DNA of 64,000 nt from Bacteroidota bacterium (lineage in GTDB: Bacteria > Bacteroidota > Bacteroidia > JAFLBG01): positions 1 to 64,000 of the forward strand of contig JAFLBG010000011.1 in the NCBI GenBank assembly GCA_017303975.1, in the 5' to 3' direction. Each line of letters starts with the position of its first letter. Within the stretch, counting starts at the first letter, position 1. Shown one piece after another: positions 56,473 to 64,000 of the stretch. The notes below the pieces were generated by a model. The model did no database searches, was not told the DNA's origin, and worked only from the letters and a program-made list of their open reading frames with translations. Made by a program: the position numbers and the translations under genes.

Positions 56473-59076
56473 ATGCGATTTTTATCTTTGACTATATTAT
56501 ATTTCTGTTTCTCAATTAATTACGCTCAGATTAACGATGCTTTTTCAGACGGAGATTATACCAATAATCCTACTTGGAATGGCTCAATTACCCAATTTAC
56601 GGTCAATTCAAGCCAGAAACTACAGTTAAATAGCTCAGGTACAGATACTTCCTTCTTGCAGACAAGCAATTCATTTACACTAAACAATACAGAATGGAGC
56701 TTTTTTGTTCAACTAGCTTTTGCGCCCTCTGATAACAATTACGCAAAAATATATTTGGTGTCCGACCAAACAAACTTAAAACTACCACTAAACGGATATT
56801 TTATACGTTTAGGCGAAAATGGCTCGTTCGACAGTGTTGATTTATACGAGCAATCAGGCTCCACCGAAACGAAGATTATTGATGGCATAAATGGAAGATG
56901 TGCCAAAACCAATAATACCCTACGTGTTAGAGTTACCAGAGATAATATCGGAAACTGGACACTCTACTCTGATACTTTAGGCGGAATAAACTATTCACTC
57001 GAAGGCACTGTACTAGATAATACACATACCTCCACCACTAATTTTGGCGTGTGGTGCAAATACACAACATCAAATGCCACTAAATTTTATTTTGACGATT
57101 TTTATGTTGGTCCTATAATTGTTGATAATACCGCTCCTCAGCTCGATTCAATAAAAATAATCAGTTCATCCCAAGTAGATGTGTACTTTAACGAACCCAT
57201 TGATTTGGCAAGTGCTCAAAACACCAACAACTATTTTATATCAGCAACTGTTGGCAACCCAAACAATGCTGTTAGAGATGCCTCTAACTTAGCACTCGTT
57301 CATCTAACACTGGCAAACCCCTTGGTAAGTAGCACAAGTTATACACTCACTGCATCAAGCATTAGCGACTTGAATTCAAATGTTTTAACAATTGATACGG
57401 TAAGCTTTCTGTATTACAAAGCAAAAAAATTTGACATACTTCTAAATGAATTAATGGTTGACCCTGACCCTCCTGTAGGGCTCCCCAATGCTGAATATAT
57501 AGAGCTGTACAATCGCTGTGCATACCCTGTAAATATTGGCAACTGGAGTTTAACAGCCGGCACAACCGCTAAACTACTACCCAACTATATATTGCAACCC
57601 GATAGTTTTGTGGTGGTATGTGCAACCGCAAACATACCTCTTTTCGGTATCTCTAACTGCATTGGACTAAATAGTTTTGTATCGCTTACTAATACTGGAC
57701 AGCAACTTATTTTACGTGATAATTCAGGCGCAGTTATTTCCGAAATAAATTACTCAGACAGTTGGTATCGCAACAGCACAAAGAAAAATGGAGGTTGGTC
57801 GCTTGAACAAATAGATCCGCTAAATCCGTGTGGGGAAATTTTTAATTGGACAGCATCAATTAATTTATTGGGTGGAACTCCCGGCAAGCAAAATAGTGTT
57901 TACGCGTCAAACCAGGATAATACAAAACCCGAAACAGATTTTGCAGCATTTAGTGCCGCAGATACCATACTTGTTTTTTTCTCCGAATCAATTGATAGCT
58001 TACGAGCGGCACAAACAAGTATCTATCAACTAAACAATGGCATTGGCTCTCCCATAGCTGCATTGCCTATCGCACCCGATTTCAAATCTGTAAAATTAAC
58101 TTTGGCGAATTCGTTGCAGCCCGGATTAATTTACACCATCTCAATAGCCGACTCTATACAAGATTGTGTAGGCAATATACTCTCAACTAACAACACCTTA
58201 CGAGTTGCAGTGCCGGAAACCACATCAAATGGCGATATTGTAATAAACGAACTTCTTTTCGATCCAAATGAAAATTGTGTGGAGTTTGTTGAGCTTTATA
58301 ATAAATCAACCAAAGTAATTGCATTGAATAAGCTTCAAATTGCCGACTACGATTCAATTACAAGCCAACTTATTAATCCAAAAAATATTTCTACTCAAAA
58401 CAGATTGTTTTTTCCGTCCGATTACCTAGTGCTCTCTACCAATAGTAGCGGCATAAACAGCTGTTATTTTGTTGAGAATAAAAAAGCGCTTATCGATTTA
58501 CCCAGTATGCCAGCCCTCTCCAATAGTGGCGATGGCATTGCAATAAACGATTTGAGCCTTACCATAATTGACAAATTGAGTTATGACGAACAAATGCACT
58601 TCTCGCTTTTAGACGATACAAAAGGTGTTTCTTTAGAGCGTATAAGTTTTGACCGACCTTCCAGCGATAGAACAAATTGGCATTCGGCAGCAGCAAATGT
58701 TGGATACGCTACGCCTACGTATCAAAATTCACAATATTATGAAACTACTGCAGATAAAGAGTTTAAGCTAGAACCTGAGATCTTCTCTCCCGATAATGAT
58801 GGGTATAATGACATTTTAACTATTTCATATCAATTTAATGAGCCGGATTATGTTCTAAATATTAGTATTTACGATGCTAACGGACGGCTGGTTAAAAGAT
58901 TACTAAAAAATACGCTTGCAGGTGCCACCGGAACTTATTCGTGGGATGGAACCGATGAAAGTAGAAACAAAGTGATGATGGGCATTTATATTGTTTATTT
59001 TGAAGCGTTTAATCCGAGTAATGCACAAAAGAAAGTTGGTAAAAAATCGTGTGTGGTAGCATCAAAACTAAATTAA
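56473..59076 (+). CDS. Lamin-tail domain surface protein with FlgD/T9SS-like C-terminus
   Basis: An 867-residue secreted protein. Signal peptide 1-19 ending INYAQ. After an N-terminal concanavalin-like region (residues about 20-210), Ig-like SwmB/Big_5-type repeats appear (LDSIKIISSSQVDVYFNEPIDLASAQNTNNYF), then two lamin-tail domains (ILLNELMVDPDPPVGLPNAEYIELYNR; DIVINELLFDPNENCVEFVELYNKS) and a C-terminal FlgD-like/T9SS domain (FSPDNDGYNDILTISYQF … YDANGRLVKRLLKN … TYSWDGTDE). Likely exported by T9SS and anchored to the surface; biological role unknown. Confidence 0.88.
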   Translation: MRFLSLTILYFCFSINYAQINDAFSDGDYTNNPTWNGSITQFTVNSSQKLQLNSSGTDTSFLQTSNSFTLNNTEWSFFVQLAFAPSDNNYAKIYLVSDQTNLKLPLNGYFIRLGENGSFDSVDLYEQSGSTETKIIDGINGRCAKTNNTLRVRVTRDNIGNWTLYSDTLGGINYSLEGTVLDNTHTSTTNFGVWCKYTTSNATKFYFDDFYVGPIIVDNTAPQLDSIKIISSSQVDVYFNEPIDLASAQNTNNYFISATVGNPNNAVRDASNLALVHLTLANPLVSSTSYTLTASSISDLNSNVLTIDTVSFLYYKAKKFDILLNELMVDPDPPVGLPNAEYIELYNRCAYPVNIGNWSLTAGTTAKLLPNYILQPDSFVVVCATANIPLFGISNCIGLNSFVSLTNTGQQLILRDNSGAVISEINYSDSWYRNSTKKNGGWSLEQIDPLNPCGEIFNWTASINLLGGTPGKQNSVYASNQDNTKPETDFAAFSAADTILVFFSESIDSLRAAQTSIYQLNNGIGSPIAALPIAPDFKSVKLTLANSLQPGLIYTISIADSIQDCVGNILSTNNTLRVAVPETTSNGDIVINELLFDPNENCVEFVELYNKSTKVIALNKLQIADYDSITSQLINPKNISTQNRLFFPSDYLVLSTNSSGINSCYFVENKKALIDLPSMPALSNSGDGIAINDLSLTIIDKLSYDEQMHFSLLDDTKGVSLERISFDRPSSDRTNWHSAAANVGYATPTYQNSQYYETTADKEFKLEPEIFSPDNDGYNDILTISYQFNEPDYVLNISIYDANGRLVKRLLKNTLAGATGTYSWDGTDESRNKVMMGIYIVYFEAFNPSNAQKKVGKKSCVVASKLN

Positions 59077-59159
59077 TTTTCCTATTATAGGCAACCAAAT
59101 TACTTGTTTACCGTCTTATAGTTAAAAAGACGATGAAAATGAGAGAATAAGTTACTTTA

Positions 59160-59726
59160 ATGACAGAAACAGAAATAATCAAAGGTTGCATTAAGCACGA
59201 CAGACAAGCCCAAAAGCTTTTCTACGAGCTTTTTTACCAAAAAATGATGGCTGTTTGCATTCGTTACACGAAAAACTCCGAAGAAGCAAAGGATATTTTA
59301 CACGAAGGCTTTATCAAAGTATTAAATAGCTTAAAGTCATTTTCTAGTCAAGGTTCTTTTGAAGGCTGGGTAAGAAGAATTGTTGTAAACACCGCTGTTG
59401 ATGCGTTACGGAAAAACAAGCAAGAATACTTGATTGTAAGTACCGTAAACGCAAATAAAATGGGAGAAAACATTGCAGAGGAAGAAACCTCTGAAGATGA
59501 TTTGCTTAATTCCATTTCTACACAACAGATTTTAGTGGCGTTGCAAGAGCTTACACCTGCATACAGAACCGTTTTTAACTTGTTTGTAATTGAAGGATAC
59601 TCGCACAAAGAAATATCTGATTTATTAGGTATTAGCGAAGGCACTTCAAAATCAAACTTGTCAAAAGCAAAATTTAACTTAAGAAAAAACCTAACTCATT
59701 TAATACAAGTAAGCAATGGCAACTAA
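59160..59726 (+). CDS. ECF-type RNA polymerase sigma factor
   Basis: A 188-residue sigma-70 family factor. Region 2 is LFYELFYQKMMAVCIRYTKNSEEAKDILHEGFIKVLNSLKSFSSQGSFEGWVRRIVVNTAVDALRK (residues 20-86); region 4 is LQELTPAYRTVFNLFVIEGYSHKEISDLLGISEGTSKSNLSKAKFNLRK (residues 126-180). It recruits core polymerase to its own promoters. The CGTCTT (59112-59117) / AAGACG (59127-59132) inverted repeat is 28 bp upstream of the start. It overlaps the next gene by 11 bp, so it is co-expressed with a presumed anti-sigma factor. Confidence 0.93.
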   Translation: MTETEIIKGCIKHDRQAQKLFYELFYQKMMAVCIRYTKNSEEAKDILHEGFIKVLNSLKSFSSQGSFEGWVRRIVVNTAVDALRKNKQEYLIVSTVNANKMGENIAEEETSEDDLLNSISTQQILVALQELTPAYRTVFNLFVIEGYSHKEISDLLGISEGTSKSNLSKAKFNLRKNLTHLIQVSNGN

Positions 59727-60462
59727 AAACACATACAATAGGTTGGATGATGTTATTAAGGACTCTCTAAAAAACTTAGAGGTGCCTTATAACGAAGAAC
59801 ACTGGAATGAGTTTGAGAGTAAACTTACAGCTCAATCTCCTGTTTCAAAAACAAATTGGAAGCCTATTGCTACTGTTTTTGCCGGAATTGCTGTAATTGC
59901 CGGAATTATTTTCGGAGTATCTAAAGTAAACTCGAACAAACAAGACTTGCCGGAACAACAACCGGAAGAGCAAGAATCGGTTGTTGCGCAGACTACTGTC
60001 CCCGCCATAACAGCTTCTGTTATTAGTCAAGAAAATACAACAAAAGATACCGTTGCTGCCATAAAAGAAGAAGTTGCAGAAGAAGCACCTAAAAACACAG
60101 AAGAAAAAGAAGAGGAAAAAGCGGATAAAAAATCTAAGAAAGACGAGAAAAGAGATGAGTTAGCTTCCGAAGAAAAGGAATCTAAAAAAGAAAAAAAGAA
60201 AAAGAAAAAAGGAGATACTACCAATACAGAAGCTCCGGTGAACTTCATTGGGGTGTTCGACAGCCTACAACGCACACGTGTGGCTACGTTTGGAGACATG
60301 ATAGATCCTAAAAAAGGGTTTATTAAGAAAACAAACGAAGATCCAAACATTCAAAAAGCTGCACAAGAAGAAGTGAAAAAAGGTACCGGAGATGATGTTA
60401 TAAATAATTCGAAAGAGAAAATATTTAGCGATGAACCTTTGCGTAAAGACAGTGTTCAATAA
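59716..60462 (+). CDS. Putative membrane-anchored anti-sigma factor, charged linker
   Basis: A 248-residue protein with a cytoplasmic N-terminus (NRLDDVIKDSLKNLEVPYNEEHWNEFESKL, a pattern common to Bacteroidota anti-sigmas), one membrane helix (residues about 48-69) and a long extracytoplasmic Glu/Lys-rich segment (about 105-175) followed by a 60-residue C-terminal part of unknown fold. It is translationally coupled to the ECF sigma gene by an 11-bp overlap. Classification as anti-sigma is by context and architecture, as no established family domain is evident. Confidence 0.72.
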   Translation: MATKNTYNRLDDVIKDSLKNLEVPYNEEHWNEFESKLTAQSPVSKTNWKPIATVFAGIAVIAGIIFGVSKVNSNKQDLPEQQPEEQESVVAQTTVPAITASVISQENTTKDTVAAIKEEVAEEAPKNTEEKEEEKADKKSKKDEKRDELASEEKESKKEKKKKKKGDTTNTEAPVNFIGVFDSLQRTRVATFGDMIDPKKGFIKKTNEDPNIQKAAQEEVKKGTGDDVINNSKEKIFSDEPLRKDSVQ

Positions 60463-60468
60463 AACAAT

Positions 60469-61458
60469 TTATATATCTCTGTTCATTAATCCTTCTGCAA
60501 ATTTTAATAGCGTTTGTTTCTTTTGAGGCTCTACGGCCAACGATTGCATATAAGTTATTGCCTTTATATACTGTCTATGCATTTCTTCTTCTGCAATTTT
60601 TCTAACTTCTAATGAATCATAAATTGCAGTAACAGCTTCTACTTTTTGTTTTGCATGTTCCTCTCCAGCTTGCAACCACATCAACAACTCCTCTTCTTTG
60701 TAATGATTTATTTTACTGATTTCTTGAGCCTTTATAAGCAAGTACGTTTTTTTATTGGAAATAATATCTCCGCCTTTCTGCTTGCCAAATTTTTGTTCAT
60801 TGCCATACACATCCAAAATATCATCTTGTATTTGAAATGCAACGCCTAAATATTTCCCAAACTCATATAGTTTTTGTGCCTCTTCATCACTAGCTCCGCC
60901 AACAATAGCACCTATTTGCAGGCTTGCGCCTAATAGCACTGCAGTTTTATGTTCTATCATCCATAAATATTGATTTATAGAGATTTTGTGTGCCGTTTCG
61001 TAATTCATATCCAACTGTTGACCTTCGCACACCTTTAAAGCAGTTGCCGAAAAAACATCAATACATTTTTTCACATACTCGTTGGGCAATTTATCAAATT
61101 GCTGGTATGCCTTTACAAGCATAGCATCTCCACTTAGAATGGCAATATTTCTATTCCACTTTTCGTGCACGGTTGGTTGTGTTCTGCGCAAAGGCGCATT
61201 GTCCATAATATCATCATGTATCAACGAAAAATTATGAAACAATTCTATTCCTGCTGCCGCAGGCAATGCACAATCTACGTTATCAGAAAACAATTCGCAC
61301 CCAAGCAAAACCAATAATGGACGGGTTCGCTTGCCTCCTAAGGTTAAAATATATTTTATGGGGTCGTATAATTCTTTTGGATTCGAGTTTAATCCCGTTA
61401 GCGAAAACTCATCGAGGTATTGCTCTATCTTTTGCTGATATTGTATAATCGAATTCAA
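60469..61458 (-). CDS. Polyprenyl synthetase (isoprenyl diphosphate synthase)
   Basis: A 329-residue trans-prenyltransferase. The two aspartate motifs are DDIMD (residues 82-86, in FSLIHDDIMDNAPLRRTQPTVHEKW) and DDILD (212-216, in FQIQDDILDVYGNEQ). An aromatic Phe at the fifth position before the first motif (Phe77) argues for a short chain product (C15 or C20) by analogy with archaeal GGPP synthases; that product is inferred. GGKRTRPLLVLLG is the conserved N-terminal region. Follows rmlA by 9 bp in the same transcript. Confidence 0.92.
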   Translation of the reverse strand: MNSIIQYQQKIEQYLDEFSLTGLNSNPKELYDPIKYILTLGGKRTRPLLVLLGCELFSDNVDCALPAAAGIELFHNFSLIHDDIMDNAPLRRTQPTVHEKWNRNIAILSGDAMLVKAYQQFDKLPNEYVKKCIDVFSATALKVCEGQQLDMNYETAHKISINQYLWMIEHKTAVLLGASLQIGAIVGGASDEEAQKLYEFGKYLGVAFQIQDDILDVYGNEQKFGKQKGGDIISNKKTYLLIKAQEISKINHYKEEELLMWLQAGEEHAKQKVEAVTAIYDSLEVRKIAEEEMHRQYIKAITYMQSLAVEPQKKQTLLKFAEGLMNRDI

Positions 61459-61467
61459 GCGAGTGTA

Positions 61468-62325
61468 TTAGGATAGTTTTCGTAAATAATCTCCATATCC
61501 GCTTTTTAATAAAGGCTCTGCCAATTTGTTCAATTGCTCTTTATTGATGTAGCCCATTTTATACGCAATTTCTTCTATGCAGCCTATCTTCAAGCCTTGT
61601 CTTTCCTCTATAACTTGCACAAACTGCCCTGCTTGCGTAAGCGATGCAAACGTACCGGTATCTAACCATGCAGTTCCTCTATCCAAAATGGCTACTTTTA
61701 ATTTCCCTTCTTCTAGATATTTTTTATTTACATCTGTAATTTCATACTCTCCGCGCGCACTGGGTTTTAGATTTTTTGCAATTTCAATAACGCGATTATC
61801 GTAAAAATACAACCCTGGTACAGCATAGTTTGATTTAGGCTGCTTTGGTTTTTCTTCAATGGAAATTACTTTATTGTCTTTGTCAAACTCAACAACACCA
61901 TAGCGTTCAGGGTCAGACACGTGATAGGCAAATACTACGCCACCTTCAGGATTTTGATATTGTTGCAATAAACGCCCTAAGCCCATTCCATAAAAAATAT
62001 TATCGCCTAAAACGAGAGCTACTTTATCTTTTCCAATAAATTTTTCGCCTATAACAAAAGCTTGTGCCAGTCCGTTGGGCACTTCTTGAACAGCATAAGA
62101 GAAAGAGCAACCCAATTTTTTTCCGTCCCCTAATAGTCTTTCAAAATTCGGCAAATCGTGCGGAGTAGAGATAATCAAAACCTCGTTAATTCCCGCCATC
62201 ATCAATACCGACAGTGGATAATAAATCATAGGTTTGTCGTAAATGGGCATCAACTGCTTACTAACAGCAAGCGTTAAAGGGTGTAGTCGTGTTCCGGAAC
62301 CTCCTGCAAGTATTATACCTTTCAT
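61468..62325 (-). CDS. rmlA: Glucose-1-phosphate thymidylyltransferase
   Basis: A 285-residue nucleotidyltransferase making dTDP-glucose for rhamnose and other deoxysugars. Signature [44 protein letters not shown] at residues 3-46, then [17 protein letters not shown] (Mg site) and [18 protein letters not shown]. Length is right for RmlA. In the window rmlB, C and D are not seen. Located between the MMPL transporter and the polyprenyl synthetase genes on the minus strand with 9-14 bp gaps, suggesting one operon. Confidence 0.94.
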   Translation of the reverse strand: MKGIILAGGSGTRLHPLTLAVSKQLMPIYDKPMIYYPLSVLMMAGINEVLIISTPHDLPNFERLLGDGKKLGCSFSYAVQEVPNGLAQAFVIGEKFIGKDKVALVLGDNIFYGMGLGRLLQQYQNPEGGVVFAYHVSDPERYGVVEFDKDNKVISIEEKPKQPKSNYAVPGLYFYDNRVIEIAKNLKPSARGEYEITDVNKKYLEEGKLKVAILDRGTAWLDTGTFASLTQAGQFVQVIEERQGLKIGCIEEIAYKMGYINKEQLNKLAEPLLKSGYGDYLRKLS

Positions 62326-62339
62326 GCTTTGGTATTTTT

Positions 62340-63998
62340 TTAGTGTTTTTCTTGAAACTCTTCCAGCTCCTCGCCACCTATTTTTTCGTCCTCTTCAATA
62401 TCTAGTAGCGATTGCTCTTCAATAAACTCTTTAGTAGCAATACGTTTTTCTAGCGATAGTAAAATACATGGCAGCAAAACTAAATTAGTTACTAATGACA
62501 CCAGTAGTGTAATAGAAATTAAAATCCCTAATGCTTGTGTGCCGCCAAAACTAGAGGCTGCAAAAATAGCAAAGCCGGAAAATAAAATAACGGCCGTGTA
62601 AATCATGCTCAATCCGGTTTCTTTTATTGTTAGCGAAACTGCTTTAGAAATCATTCCTCTGCTGCGTTTATTTTTTCGCAACTGGTGGCGATATTCTGTT
62701 AATATGTATATCGTGCCATCGGATGCAATACCAAAAGCAATACTAAATATTAAAATGGTTGATGATTTGAAAGGAATATCAAAAAAGCCCATGATGCCCG
62801 CTGTCATTACTAATGGGATTAGACAAGGTAATTTAGACAACACGATAATTGCTACCGAGCGAAACAAAACCATTCCGATTAAAAGTATTAATACAATGGC
62901 TATTAAAAGACTTACAAATAAATGATAAAATAAATAATCGTTGCTTTTTAGGAAAACAGAACTAAACCCGGTTAGTGCAACTTTGTATTCGCTAGGGTTA
63001 AAAATAGAATCTATTTTTACCTGAATCTCCAACATCAGCTCTTTTATTCTAACAGAACCAACATCCGACATTTGATAGCTTACGCGAGTATATCGCTTGG
63101 TACTATCAATAAAATTTGCAAGTTTGTTTTCCTGTCCCTTCACACTGGAAGTATATTCGGTTAAATTCTTAAGCTCCGTACTTCCAGGTAGAATATAGTA
63201 TTTAGCTTCCCCATCTTTATAGGCTTGGTAAGAAAACTTAACAGCCTCCACAATTGAAACCGGTTTAGAAAATTCGGGATACTCTTTAAAAATCTTTTGC
63301 AACGAATTTATTTTATATAAAACAGTTGCATTGTCGCTAAATACGCCATTCTCTTTTTGGGTGTCGATAGATACTTCAAACGGGAGAACACCTTTAAAGT
63401 TTTCTTCAAAAAACCGCAAGTGGGTATAAATAGGGTCTTTCTTTGGCAAATCATCCACTACATATCCAATCACATTTATTTTGGTCATTCCGTACAATGA
63501 AATAGCGGTAATGATGGTGATAATTAAATAAATTTTCTTACGATGATTGTGCACCAATCTATCTACCAGCTCTAGCATCCAATTAATTCTTTTCCCACTT
63601 AAATGCTTAGTGTGTTTAATAGATGGTGTTGGTAAAAAACTAAACATAATTGGAATAAATATCATAGCTACAGTAAAAGTTGCCATTACGTTTATGGCAG
63701 CAACCAAACCAAACTCCATGAGCAATGTACTATTGGTAAAGTAAAATACCGCAAACCCTATAGAGGTAGTAATGTTGGCCAAAAAATTTGAAAGTCCTAC
63801 TTTCTCTACGGTTCGGGTAAGAGCCTTCATTTTGTTGCCATGAATAAGCAGCTGCTCCTGGTATTTATTTATTAAGAAAATACAATTTGGCAAACCTATA
63901 ATTATAATAAGCGGAGGAATAAGCCCAGATAAAATTGTAATCTTATACCCAAACAATGCTAATATTCCTAACGACCAAATAACACCAACCACTACCAC
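62340..63998 (-). CDS. MMPL/RND family transporter, C-terminal part
   Basis: The reading frame runs off the right end of the window, so the N-terminus is absent and at least 552 residues are seen. It has several clusters of membrane helices around two soluble regions (a porter-like loop at about residues 190-340). [36 protein letters not shown] and [29 protein letters not shown], the latter holding the D/E pair of helix TM10-like in RND pumps, are characteristic. C-terminus acidic. The substrate (lipid, sterol or drug) is unknown. Followed by rmlA after 14 bp. Confidence 0.85.
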   Translation of the reverse strand: MVVVGVIWSLGILALFGYKITILSGLIPPLIIIIGLPNCIFLINKYQEQLLIHGNKMKALTRTVEKVGLSNFLANITTSIGFAVFYFTNSTLLMEFGLVAAINVMATFTVAMIFIPIMFSFLPTPSIKHTKHLSGKRINWMLELVDRLVHNHRKKIYLIITIITAISLYGMTKINVIGYVVDDLPKKDPIYTHLRFFEENFKGVLPFEVSIDTQKENGVFSDNATVLYKINSLQKIFKEYPEFSKPVSIVEAVKFSYQAYKDGEAKYYILPGSTELKNLTEYTSSVKGQENKLANFIDSTKRYTRVSYQMSDVGSVRIKELMLEIQVKIDSIFNPSEYKVALTGFSSVFLKSNDYLFYHLFVSLLIAIVLILLIGMVLFRSVAIIVLSKLPCLIPLVMTAGIMGFFDIPFKSSTILIFSIAFGIASDGTIYILTEYRHQLRKNKRSRGMISKAVSLTIKETGLSMIYTAVILFSGFAIFAASSFGGTQALGILISITLLVSLVTNLVLLPCILLSLEKRIATKEFIEEQSLLDIEEDEKIGGEELEEFQEKH

Positions 63999-64000
63999 AA

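Noticed and set aside
60027-60350. Antisense 107-codon frame rich in Ser and Phe
   Set aside because: It is the mirror of the Lys/Glu-rich segment of the anti-sigma gene, so the openness follows from codon composition.

Overview
The window is a stretch of an AT-rich chromosome from a member of the Bacteroidota (Bacteroidetes), probably a free-living type IX secretion (T9SS) organism. The evidence is direct. There are T9SS type B (CHU_C-like) C-termini on two tandem giant surface proteins, a type A sorting tail on a C10 peptidase, a FISUMP lipoprotein, a DUF5686/carboxypeptidase-like outer-membrane protein, and a TonB receptor next to imelysin and DUF4856 lipoproteins. Signal peptides end in ..AQQ or ..SQQ, and Shine-Dalgarno sequences are mostly absent. 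No rRNA, tRNA, CRISPR array or prophage was found.

Layout. 1-1.7 kb: a SanA/YdcF-like protein, then a REP-associated tyrosine transposase (RAYT) embedded in palindromes and flanked by a degenerate ~65-bp direct repeat. 1.7-12.8 kb: metabolic and housekeeping genes (threonine aldolase, two small enzymes, an acyltransferase, a flavoprotein, an AI-2E-type permease, a saccharopine dehydrogenase-like protein, DUF423, an M32 carboxypeptidase). 12.8-18.9 kb: a secreted hypothetical, a FISUMP lipoprotein with three Ig-like repeats, a Kup potassium transporter, and an HTH regulator divergent from a small outer-membrane-type protein across a perfect palindrome. 18.9-30.6 kb: gyrB, two tandem paralogous T9SS surface proteins, pepT-rluF, folC and an aminotransferase. 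30.6-41 kb: a cytochrome c lipoprotein, a streptopain-like peptidase, rsmE, a methionine aminotransferase/omega-amidase pair, a frameshifted SlyD-like FKBP gene, a GNAT, a VOC protein and recQ. 41-45.2 kb: tatC, a DUF5686 protein and lptB. 45.2-51 kb: a four-gene minus-strand operon, DUF4856 - imelysin - HTTM (gamma-carboxylase-like) - TonB receptor. 51-56.3 kb: asd, an MBOAT acyltransferase, recR, and an unusual fusion of a GT2 glycosyltransferase to a gutted phosphoglycosyl-transferase. 56.5-64 kb: a lamin-tail surface protein, an ECF sigma/anti-sigma pair, a polyprenyl synthetase, rmlA and an RND/MMPL transporter that runs off the right edge.

Genes that appear to act together: the methionine aminotransferase and omega-amidase (glutamine transaminase/omega-amidase pathway); DUF4856/imelysin/HTTM/TonB receptor (probable metal, likely iron, acquisition at the cell surface); sigma and anti-sigma; and rmlA, the GT2 fusion and the acyltransferases as envelope glycan genes. 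The best candidates for under-described biology are the RAYT with its nested palindromes, the HTTM-containing imelysin operon, and the GT2 fusion that keeps a phosphoglycosyl-transferase scaffold but has lost its catalytic core.
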